Part shown: one piece after another, positions 1 through 6,600 of the stretch
Numbering within the stretch: position 1 is the stretch's first letter
How the letters are laid out: each line of letters opens with the position of its first letter
Assembly: GCA_900551415.1 (NCBI GenBank)
Contig: URWB01000094.1
Location: forward strand, 1 to 9,568
DNA: 9,568 nt
Reading direction: 5' to 3'
DNA from: an uncultured Eubacteriales bacterium
GTDB lineage: Bacteria > Bacillota > Clostridia > Peptostreptococcales > Anaerovoracaceae
Notes under the pieces: model-generated
Seen by the model: the letters and a program-made list of their open reading frames with translations, nothing else
The model's database searches: none
Told to the model about the DNA's origin: nothing
Program-made: the position numbers and the translations under genes

Positions 1-27
1 TGGTTGTTTCCAAAAGGGAAACAACCA
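1..27. repeat. Perfect 11-bp inverted repeat at the window edge
   Basis: TGGTTGTTTCC (1-11) and GGAAACAACCA (17-27) are perfect reverse complements separated by AAAAG. As RNA this is a stable hairpin. No T-run follows on the + strand and the left side is cut by the window edge, so a terminator cannot be claimed. It could be the base of a longer structure, or part of a coding sequence (see the Cys-rich frame at 2-196). Confidence 0.5.
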
Positions 28-196
28 CGATGAGCAAACTGGTTATTGCAAAAAATGCAACAACTACGGATGCCATCCGGCGCGCAGATCATCGGACAGC
101 ATAGCAGGGGAGTACTTTTATGAAAAGATACCCATCGCATCTGATTCTTCTCAAAGGGGAGGATCGGACGGCGGAAGTCGCAAAGTTTACATATGA
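2..196 (+). CDS. Possible 3' end of an upstream Cys-rich gene (uncertain)
   Basis: This frame is open from the left edge to a TGA at 194-196. It encodes a cysteine-rich stretch containing YCKKCNNYGCHP, with cysteines at residues 2, 16, 19 and 24 of the visible frame, which could bind zinc. If real, the gene would overlap the first 77 bases of the helicase gene, an unusually long overlap, and the part after about residue 30 looks like low-quality coding sequence. A competing frame stops at TAG 102-104, just before the helicase ribosome binding site. I recognise no family, so the call is tentative. Confidence 0.18.
   Translation, partial: GCFQKGNNHDEQTGYCKKCNNYGCHPARRSSDSIAGEYFYEKIPIASDSSQRGGSDGGSRKVYI
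106..112 (+). promoter_or_regulatory. Ribosome binding site of the helicase gene
   Basis: AGGGGAG lies 7 bases before the ATG at 120. It is a strong Shine-Dalgarno match and fixes the start of the large helicase gene. Confidence 0.75.
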
Positions 197-2846
197 AAAA
201 GGCAGGCCGTTTGTACGGGTAACGTTTCGAAGCGGAGGTTCATTTCGGTACAGCGCATCCAATTTTGCTGCTTTTAAAGGAGTGGAAACGAAGCTTCTTG
301 ATGGAAAAGCATTGCTCCTGGACGGCAATCTGCGACTGGACGCTTACGGCGTGCAGGAATTCGGCAAGCATACGCGCGTCATTTTTGCCGATGGGAGTTA
401 TCGGACTGTGTATCACGATCAGGTGCGCGTGACCGAGCAAGCGGCTTGCCGCAGCAGAAACGGCTTCCAATACCTTTCTGAACTGGCTGAAAAAATCGGT
501 TTGGTTGTGGAAGGACGCAATGTGCTGAAAGGCAGTTATGATAAGATTCAGGCCATTCCACGCGTCAGTGTTTTGCACGATTATCTGGAACGCATGCCGG
601 TTCAGGTAAAAGCAAATATCGATCACACGCTTGTCTATCCATTTGGCTTTAATTTGAGCCAAAAAGAAGCAGTGGAGCATGCGATCCGGAGCAAAGTCAG
701 CCTGATTGAAGGACCGCCGGGAACCGGAAAGACGCAGACGATTTTAAATATTATTGCGAATGCGGTGATGCAGAACGAAACGGTTGCGGTGGTTTCAAAC
801 AATAATACTGCCACAGAAAATGTCTACGAAAAACTTGAAAAATACGGAGTTTCCTGCATCGCAGCGCCGCTTGGCAAAAGTGAAAACAAAGAAAAATTTA
901 TTCACAATCAAAAAATAGAAATTCCGGATATGGAATCCTGGCGTATGGACAGAGAGGAGTATTCTCGGCGAAAGAAGAGCTTGTCGGATGCAGAAGATAA
1001 ACTGAACCAAATGCTGGAATCTAAAAACAAGGTGTCCGTGTTAACAACAGAGCTTGATGAACTGGAAAGAGAGTACAAGCATTATACGAGCAGGGGCGAG
1101 GCACAGGAAACAGACGATAGGGTTCACGAAGCCTTTTCGCAAGCGGCAGGCGCGCGAGCTGTCTTGCAGCTGCTGACGGAATACGAATACTGCATGGAAA
1201 ATGATATCCCCATCGGCTTTTTCAAGAAATTACTGTGGAGATTCCGTTATCGAATTCGTAAATTTGAATTTCTCACATGGCATCCGGACACTGTTTGCGA
1301 ATCTTTTGAAAATCTGTATTACAGAAAGCGCATTGCTGAAATACAAGGTGAGATTGACGGTCTGAACAAAAAGCTTGCCTTGTATAACTTTGACGAGAAG
1401 ATGAAGCAGTATACGGAAGATTCCCTTCGCATTTTTAAGGCAAGCCTTGCAAAAAAATATCATAAAGCAAAGCATGCGCGCGTATACACAGCAAGCGACC
1501 TAAAATGCAAGACGAGCGAATTTACGGATGACTATCCGGTGATTCTGAGCACCACATATTCTTTAACCTCAAGTTTGTCGCCGGATTATCTGTACGATTA
1601 TGTGATCATCGATGAGGCCTCGCAGGTGGACCTCGCGACCGGGGCACTTGCGCTTTCCTGTGCGAAAAAGGCCGTCATCGTCGGCGACCGGAAGCAGCTG
1701 CCGAACGTGGTAGATCGGGAAACCAAAGCGAAAGTGGAACAGATCTTTTCGCAGTACGCACTCCCGGAGGCATATCGCTATACGACGCATAGCCTGCTAT
1801 CCTCCGCAGTGGAAGTTTTTTCGGATGCGCCGCGCGTTTTGCTGCGAGAACACTACCGCTGTCACTCGGAAATCATCGGGTTCTGCAACAAGCGCTTCTA
1901 CAACAATGAGCTGATCGTCATGACAAAAAGCGAAGGAGAGCGGCCTCTTGCGGTGTACAGGACTGTAGCGGGGAACCATGCGCGCGGTCATGTAAATGAA
2001 CGGCAGATGGATGTGAGCGAAAAAGAGGTTTTGCCGTCGCTGCATCTGGCGGCAGGAGAAAATCTCGGTATCGTGACGCCGTATCGCAGGCAGGCGGAGG
2101 CTCTCAAGCAGCGCTTTGATCAAAAGCAGGAAAACATCAAGTCCGATACTGTGGATAAGTTCCAGGGACAGGAGAGGACAGCGATGATCTTCAGCACAGT
2201 AGATAACGAGATCGGTGACTTTGCTTCGGATCCGAATCGCTTGAATGTAGCAGTTTCGCGGGCAATCCGGCAGTTTATTGTGGTAACGGACGGCAATGAC
2301 AACGACAAGACGTCGCCGATCCATGATTTGATTGGCTATATTCAGTATCACAATTACGAGATCGTGGACAGCGAGGTCCGGTCGGTGTTCGATTATTTGT
2401 ATCAAGGCTACGAACAGGCGCGGGAAAACGTGCTGAAAAGGTACGGACGCAGCTCCGATTACGACAGCGAAAACTTGATGCATGCCGTCATACAAGAGGT
2501 TCTTACTAAGGAGGAATTTGCAAAATATGCGGCTGCCTCCCATGTCCCGCTGAGACATTTGATCTCGGACGACAGCAAATTGACAGAAGAGGAACGCAGG
2601 TTCGCGTGGAACCGGAACACGCATATCGACTTTTTGATCTTTTCAAAGCTGGATTACCAACCGGTCCTTGCGGTAGAAGTGGACGGCTATGCCTTCCATG
2701 CGGCAAATGAAAGGCAGTTGGAGCGAGATGCGAAGAAAAACGAAATCCTAAAAAATATAACATCCCTCTGGAGCGGTTTGCCACGACCGGAAGCAGCGAG
2801 AAAGAACGGCTGGAAGCGGCGCTGCGAAGAGTATGAGAAAACATGA
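120..2846 (+). CDS. SF1 (UPF1-like) helicase with C-terminal DUF2726/PD-(D/E)xK-like domain; tail frameshifted
   Basis: This is a predicted ATP-dependent DNA or RNA helicase of 908 residues as read. Visible motifs are Walker A GPPGTGKT (198-205), Walker B with DEASQ (498-502), motif III GDRKQLP (522-528) and LREHYRCH (575-582). Motif V is VDKFQGQE (678-685) and motif VI is NRLNVAVSRA (706-715). Between motifs I and II, about residues 279-470 are charged and helical, partly coiled-coil-like, the usual inserted 1B/stalk region. Residues 1-180 form an unrecognised N-terminal domain. The C-terminus has HIDF (835-838) and VEVDGYAFH (852-860), typical of DUF2726, a fold related to PD-(D/E)xK nucleases. 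After residue 878 the reading frame yields an unlike tail (NITSLWSGLPRPEA...), whereas the -1 frame yields KYNIPLERFATTGSSEKE and stops at 2834-2836, giving 905 residues. Helicase-nuclease fusions occur in DNA repair and phage defence; which role applies here is unknown. Confidence 0.88.
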   Translation: MKRYPSHLILLKGEDRTAEVAKFTYEKGRPFVRVTFRSGGSFRYSASNFAAFKGVETKLLDGKALLLDGNLRLDAYGVQEFGKHTRVIFADGSYRTVYHDQVRVTEQAACRSRNGFQYLSELAEKIGLVVEGRNVLKGSYDKIQAIPRVSVLHDYLERMPVQVKANIDHTLVYPFGFNLSQKEAVEHAIRSKVSLIEGPPGTGKTQTILNIIANAVMQNETVAVVSNNNTATENVYEKLEKYGVSCIAAPLGKSENKEKFIHNQKIEIPDMESWRMDREEYSRRKKSLSDAEDKLNQMLESKNKVSVLTTELDELEREYKHYTSRGEAQETDDRVHEAFSQAAGARAVLQLLTEYEYCMENDIPIGFFKKLLWRFRYRIRKFEFLTWHPDTVCESFENLYYRKRIAEIQGEIDGLNKKLALYNFDEKMKQYTEDSLRIFKASLAKKYHKAKHARVYTASDLKCKTSEFTDDYPVILSTTYSLTSSLSPDYLYDYVIIDEASQVDLATGALALSCAKKAVIVGDRKQLPNVVDRETKAKVEQIFSQYALPEAYRYTTHSLLSSAVEVFSDAPRVLLREHYRCHSEIIGFCNKRFYNNELIVMTKSEGERPLAVYRTVAGNHARGHVNERQMDVSEKEVLPSLHLAAGENLGIVTPYRRQAEALKQRFDQKQENIKSDTVDKFQGQERTAMIFSTVDNEIGDFASDPNRLNVAVSRAIRQFIVVTDGNDNDKTSPIHDLIGYIQYHNYEIVDSEVRSVFDYLYQGYEQARENVLKRYGRSSDYDSENLMHAVIQEVLTKEEFAKYAAASHVPLRHLISDDSKLTEEERRFAWNRNTHIDFLIFSKLDYQPVLAVEVDGYAFHAANERQLERDAKKNEILKNITSLWSGLPRPEAARKNGWKRRCEEYEKT
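2750..2756 (+). other. Slippery heptamer A AAA AAT at the helicase frame change
   Basis: In the helicase frame the bases read A AAA AAT, matching the X XXY YYZ pattern for -1 ribosomal slippage. Slipping one base back changes AAT to AAA and continues TAT AAC ATC CCT, giving the family-like DUF2726 ending. A single missing A in a run of seven would look the same. I see no strong downstream stem-loop or upstream Shine-Dalgarno stimulator. A chromosomal indel or a sequencing error is therefore as likely as programmed frameshifting. Confidence 0.6.
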
Positions 2847-2849
2847 AAA

Positions 2850-2861
2850 GAACGCTTGTTC
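2850..2861. promoter_or_regulatory. LexA-like SOS box GAAC-GCTT-GTTC
   Basis: GAAC (2850-2853) and GTTC (2858-2861) are spaced by four bases. This matches the core of the Gram-positive LexA operator (CGAAC-RNRY-GTTYC) at about 11 of 14 positions. Its right half is the -35 hexamer of the promoter at 2856-2884, where a repressor would block RNA polymerase. The palindrome extends to AAAGAAC/GTTCTTT (2847-2864), so a weak hairpin at the end of the helicase transcript is the alternative reading. LexA binding is inferred from sequence alone. Confidence 0.4.
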
Positions 2862-2884
2862 TTTGTGCGGGATTGTGATAAAAT
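2856..2884 (+). promoter_or_regulatory. Rightward promoter of the small-peptide transcript
   Basis: TTGTTC (2856-2861), a 17-base spacer and TAAAAT (2879-2884) form a sigma-A-like promoter. Transcription would begin near 2890, just at the repeat AGGTCAAGAGGA. The -35 is weak (TTG matches), but the -10 and the spacing are good. Confidence 0.55.
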
Positions 2885-2888
2885 AGAG

Positions 2889-2900
2889 AGGTCAAGAGGA
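2889..2900 (+). repeat. Left copy of a 12-bp inverted repeat at a transcript 5' end
   Basis: AGGTCAAGAGGA occurs here on the + strand and at 3087-3098 on the - strand. Each copy lies just downstream of one of the two facing promoters. Both copies are followed by a small GAA(A)-loop hairpin and then GGYTAACC (2912-2919 here; complement of 3066-3073 on the other side). The two predicted RNAs therefore begin alike. Confidence 0.7.
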
Positions 2901-2916
2901 CAAGCGAAAGCGGTTA

Positions 2917-2957
2917 ACCTTCCGAAATGCAAAAGGGATTTTGGATGGAAGGAAGGT
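2917..2957 (+). promoter_or_regulatory. Leader hairpin that can hide the peptide ribosome binding site
   Basis: ACCTTCC (2917-2923) is complementary to GGAAGGT (2951-2957), which is part of the purine-rich Shine-Dalgarno tract GGAAGGAAGGTGG (2947-2959) before the ATG at 2964. Pairing would close a 7-bp stem and repress translation. Such self-masking leaders are common in type I toxin mRNAs. Confidence 0.5.
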
Positions 2958-2963
2958 GGTAAT

Positions 2964-3023
2964 ATGGTGCGAATCACAATTACCTTCGGTAAAGTGCGGA
3001 TTACCATTTACATAAAAAAATAA
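2964..3023 (+). CDS. 19-residue peptide, candidate type I toxin-like
   Basis: The ORF encodes MVRITITFGKVRITIYIKK and is preceded by a very strong Shine-Dalgarno tract. Hydrophobic and polar residues alternate on both sides of a central FGK, suggesting two short beta strands (RITIT / RITIYI) and a basic tail, with no ordinary transmembrane helix. It ends immediately inside the base of a terminator stem. The surroundings (own promoter, masked ribosome site, convergent antisense promoter and shared terminator) suggest a regulated small peptide rather than chance. I do not recognise a named family; toxicity is inferred from layout only. Confidence 0.5.
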   Translation: MVRITITFGKVRITIYIKK

Positions 3024-3094
3024 TCGCCCGACTTGCAATCTGAGGCGATTATTTTAATCCCAATTGGTTAGCCGTTTTCAACGGTTTCCTCTTG
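3014..3094 (-). ncRNA. Predicted convergent antisense RNA (about 80 nt)
   Basis: A leftward transcript from the promoter at 3100-3128 would start near 3093. It would fold a CCGTT-GAA-AACGG hairpin (complement of 3072-3084) and end at the stem 3017-3055 followed by a seven-T run on the - strand. It would be complementary to the last codons, stop and terminator of the peptide mRNA, including the whole 15-nt terminator loop, which permits loop-loop kissing. The layout resembles the RNA II/antitoxin partner in par-type loci. No expression evidence is available. Confidence 0.45.
3017..3055. terminator. Bidirectional intrinsic terminator
   Basis: AAAATAATCGCC (3017-3028) and GGCGATTATTTT (3044-3055) form a perfect 12-bp stem with a 15-base loop. 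T-rich ends lie on both strands: TTTT on the + strand, and seven T's on the - strand from A3014-A3020. It can stop both the peptide mRNA and the converging transcript. Confidence 0.8.
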
Positions 3095-3098
3095 ACCT
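3087..3098 (-). repeat. Right copy of the 12-bp inverted repeat
   Basis: The - strand reads AGGTCAAGAGGA, identical to 2889-2900, and starts one base after the -10 of the leftward promoter. With the left copy it makes the whole cassette an imperfect palindrome of about 210 bp. Confidence 0.7.
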
Positions 3099-3099
3099 A

Positions 3100-3128
3100 A
3101 TGTTAACACAAGCAAGCGAAAGATGCAA
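3100..3128 (-). promoter_or_regulatory. Leftward promoter of the antisense RNA
   Basis: On the - strand, TTGCAT (3128-3123), a 17-base spacer and TAACAT (3105-3100) give a plausible sigma-A promoter pointing left. Its spacing equals that of the facing promoter. The -10 matches four of six consensus bases. Confidence 0.5.
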
Positions 3129-3185
3129 GGTTTTCGATTGAGAATTTTGCAAAAATTGCAGCAGACGCTTTGCGGAGTGCTGGGC

Positions 3186-3213
3186 TTGACAGAATTGGAC
3201 GGAACGGTATTGA
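3186..3213 (+). promoter_or_regulatory. Promoter upstream of yccF
   Basis: A consensus -35 TTGACA (3186-3191) is followed after 16 bases by TATTGA (3208-3213), a poor -10. It would drive yccF and, with no terminator in the 21-bp gap, the SNF2 helicase gene. Between 3129 and 3185 I see nothing else. Confidence 0.4.
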
Positions 3214-3244
3214 TTGAAACGAGGATATTCATGTAGGAGTCATT

Positions 3245-3607
3245 ATGAACACATTAGGCAACATTCTTTGGTTTATTTTTGGTGGGTTATTCAGCGGTAT
3301 TCTCTGGCTGCTGGCCGGGCTGATCTGGTGCATCACGATCATCGGGATTCCAATCGGCTTGCAGTGCTTTAAGTTTGCGTCACTGTCGATGTGGCCGTTC
3401 GGCAAGGAGATCGTATACGGCAGCGGCATGTTTTCTCTTTTGGTGAATGTGATCTGGATCGTTTTTTTCGGTTTGGAAATGGCGGTCGCGAACCTGATCA
3501 TCGGCTGCCTTTGGTGCATCACGATCATCGGGATTCCGTTCGGGAAGCAGTTTTTCAAGCTGGCGCAGCTGTCGCTGATGCCGTTTGGCGCGCAGATTGT
3601 CAGATGA
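3245..3607 (+). CDS. yccF: YccF-family inner membrane protein
   Basis: This small polytopic membrane protein has 120 residues, close to the usual family length. It contains two copies of the YccF signature: WCITIIGIPIG-Q-FKFASLSMWPFG in the first half and WCITIIGIPFG-Q-FKLAQLSLMPFG in the second. Hydrophobic segments lie near residues 5-36 and 58-95, so it should span the membrane about four times. The molecular function of the family is not known. The start is fixed by AGGAG at 3235-3239, five bases before the ATG. The stop is 21 bp before the SNF2 helicase gene, suggesting co-transcription. Two 26-bp stretches coding for the signature are identical at the DNA level. Confidence 0.93.
   Translation: MNTLGNILWFIFGGLFSGILWLLAGLIWCITIIGIPIGLQCFKFASLSMWPFGKEIVYGSGMFSLLVNVIWIVFFGLEMAVANLIIGCLWCITIIGIPFGKQFFKLAQLSLMPFGAQIVR
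3326..3351 (+). repeat. Exact 26-bp direct repeat inside yccF, copy 1
   Basis: This stretch, beginning TGGTGCATCACG and ending GGGATTCC, is identical to 3512-3537. The copies are 186 bp (62 codons) apart and encode WCITIIGIP in both YccF repeats. Identity at every synonymous position suggests recent duplication or gene conversion. Confidence 0.85.
3512..3537 (+). repeat. Exact 26-bp direct repeat inside yccF, copy 2
   Basis: Second copy of the repeat at 3326-3351, in the same reading frame, coding for the second YccF signature. Confidence 0.85.
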
Positions 3608-3628
3608 TAAAATAAAAGGAAAGAACAA

Positions 3629-6600
3629 ATGGACATGACCTGGAAGCACTTATTTTCAAACATCATATTAAAGCGCGGCGAGGCTTATTACCGAAACGGA
3701 GATGTCACGCCCAAAAAAACTGCGGAGAATTCGAATACGAAGACGTTCTACGTGCAGGGGACGGATCTCTACATCGTTAAGATAGCGAAGGGCAAGGACT
3801 CGATCAAGAGTATGCAATGCGATTGCCCGTATGCCAAAAGCGGCGCGCGCTGCAAGCATATGGCGGCGGCGCTTTTTTGGATGGAAAAGAATGGTGACCT
3901 TGCAATCGGGACCGCGCAAAGCATTGCGCTGGCAAAAGCCAAAGGGACGGCAATGCAGAAACCGACAAAAGTATTTCCTTTCGCGCAGTCAAAGGACGCC
4001 GCAAGCACAGCAACTCCATACCAATATTACAGATTTGGCAAGATAACCGAAGCATGCACATTCTATCAGGCCGACTTCGAAACGGCAAAAGCATTGATCC
4101 GGGATAAGCGCGTTCGCATACAAACAGTGTACGAAGGATTCCCGCAATATCTTTACAGACAAATTGAGCGCGAGTGTACCGTTGTCGGTGTGTATCTCGA
4201 CACAAAGGGAAAAGAGCATAGTATCAGAGTCTCTTTTCGCAGGGAAAAGTTACTCTATACTGATTGCTCTGCGCCGAACTGTCCGGAGGGGCAGAGAAGA
4301 TTTGCGCATTATAATATGAGTACCGGCGGCAGGGTATGCGCGCATTTGACGGCCTTGCTGCTCCTGGCACAAGACTATGTCATAAAAAAACGACTGGGTG
4401 ACGTGACAGATTTAGAGGCGCTCAGGCTGATCCGGGAATGCCGCGAGGACAACGCGATCAACCGTAAAATATATATGCCGGAACAAGCAGCGGCCAAGCC
4501 GATTCATCTGGAACCGCGGCTTGATGTCGAGGAAGACGGGCAATTAAATCTCACTTTCAAAGTGGGGGCTGACAAGCTGTATATCATAAAGGACTTATCC
4601 GAGTTCGTCAAGATTGTCGAGGCAAACGGCGAGATGCAGCTTGGCACGAAGAACCGGCTCTCGTTTGCGGCGGCGTCTTTTGACGCGGAATCGCTTGGCC
4701 TGTATCACTTCCTAAAAAACGAGGTGAAAGCGGCAGGGCTGCGCGGCATGGAGCTGTACAAAAAAATCGGGCAAGCTTACGAAGAAATCAAAAGTACGAT
4801 CCCGCTGTACGGCAGAGCGTTGGATGAATTTTTTGTCTTGATGGAAGACAGGCATTTTCCTTTTGTACAAAAAACCGGAAGAAGCAAGAGAACAGGTGAG
4901 GCTGGATGTGCCGACAAAAGTCCAAACATCGCGCTTCTGATTGAGAATATCCAAGATTCCGACGGGAATTTTGACGGCATCCGGCTGAGCGGTGAAATCC
5001 CGATACTCGTCGAGGGCGCGGAATATCAATATTTTTTTGAAGACACAAGCCTGAACCGCGTGGTTAGCAAAGACGCGCGGATCCTGGAAGCGCTCATGAG
5101 AACCAATGATTACGGCAGTGTCAGCTTTAAGATCGGAAGGAGAAATCTGTCGGAATTCTATTACAAGGTATTGCCGGCCCTCGAGCAAATTGCAAAGGTG
5201 CAGATTCAGGACGCGCGGACTATAGCGCAATATCTGTATCCGGAACCGGAATTCAGCTTTTTTCTTGACGCAAACGAGAATGTTTTTACCTGTACTGTGA
5301 AGGTGCAGTATAAGGATCAGGTCTTTGAGCTGACAAAAGGGAAAATGACCGATGGCGCGCAAGCGAAAGACGAGGTACTTGCAGAGTATCGCGACCTTCG
5401 CGCGGAGAACGAGATGCTCGCACATGCGAGGGGGTTTTTCCCCTATCAAAATGATGAGGGCGCCCTTTGCTGTGACGAGGAAGAACAGCAGTACCGCGTG
5501 TTGGAAAGCGGCGTGGATTTTTTGCTTAAACTGGGAGAGGTGCACGCGACTGACAGATTTCAGCGCGTGACGATCCGAAGAAAGCCGCAGATTACGGTCG
5601 GCGTGCGGATGGAAAGCGACTTGCTGAAGCTGAAGCTTTCCTCGACGGATCTGACGGACGAAGAATTGATCGACCTCTTAAACAGCTATCGAAGCGCCAA
5701 GCGTTATCATCGACTGAGAAACGGCGATTTTATTCAGATGGAAGCAGACACCATGGAGGAGCTCGCTTCCTTCATGAGCTTATCTAAGGCGAAGCCAGGT
5801 GATTTTGTGAAAGGCGATATGAAAGTACCTGCCTATCGCGCACTGTATCTCGACAAGGTTTTAGAGAAAAATGAACTGTTTTACGCGAAACGGGATCATG
5901 CGTTCAAGCATTTGGTCAAGGAGTTTAAGACGGTAGCGGACTCGGAGTATGAGGTTCCGGAGTCGCTGCAGCATGTCATGCGCGGCTATCAGGAATTCGG
6001 ATATAAATGGCTCAGAACGGTGGAATCCTACCGGTTTGGCGGGATTCTGGCAGACGATATGGGTCTCGGCAAAACGCTCCAGGTGATTTCCGTATTGCTG
6101 GCAGCGAAGCAGGAAGGCAGGCTGGAAGAAGCACTGGTAGTAACCCCTGCGTCGCTGGTATACAACTGGAAGGAGGAATTCGCGAAATTCGCACCGGAGC
6201 TTTCGATTGCGTTGATCGCGGGAAACAAAGAGGAACGGGAGGAACAGATCAAAAATGCGGCAGGCGCGGATATCCTCATCACTTCTTACGACCTGCTGAA
6301 GAGAGACATTCTTTTCTATGCTGACAAGATTTTTTCGTATCAAATCATCGATGAGGCACAATATATCAAGACGCACACGACAGCCGCGGCGAAATCAGTC
6401 AAGGCTGTAAACAGTCGTGTTCGTTTCGCGTTGACCGGAACGCCAATCGAGAACCGCTTGAGCGAGCTTTGGAGTATCTTTGATTTTTTGATGCCGGGAT
6501 TTCTGTACGGATATGAGAAATTTCGAAAGGAATTGGAGATGCCGATCGTCAGGCACAAGGATGAAACCGCGATGAACAAATTGAAACGCCTCGTGGAGCC

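Noticed and set aside
67..79. CGGATG-C-CATCCG palindrome before the helicase as an operator or hairpin
   Set aside because: The one-base centre cannot form a hairpin of that size, there is no promoter beside it, and a short palindrome can occur by chance or from the Cys-rich coding frame.
1797..2624. 275-codon open frame on the - strand inside the SF1 helicase gene
   Set aside because: It is antisense to motifs IV-VI of the helicase and has no recognisable protein features.
2843..2878. Short ORF MKRTLVLCAGL overlapping the helicase stop
   Set aside because: It has no ribosome binding site and only 11 codons, and it lies across the predicted LexA-like box and promoter.
3066..3073. GGTTAGCC in the small-RNA cassette as another feo-type operator
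   Set aside because: No matching CTAA half lies at the right spacing; the bases are explained by the GGYTAACC motif of the antisense RNA leader.
4712..5545. 277-codon open frame on the - strand inside the SNF2 helicase gene
   Set aside because: It is a shadow of the SNF2-associated region. It shows no domain pattern, and the + strand frame continues unbroken through it.
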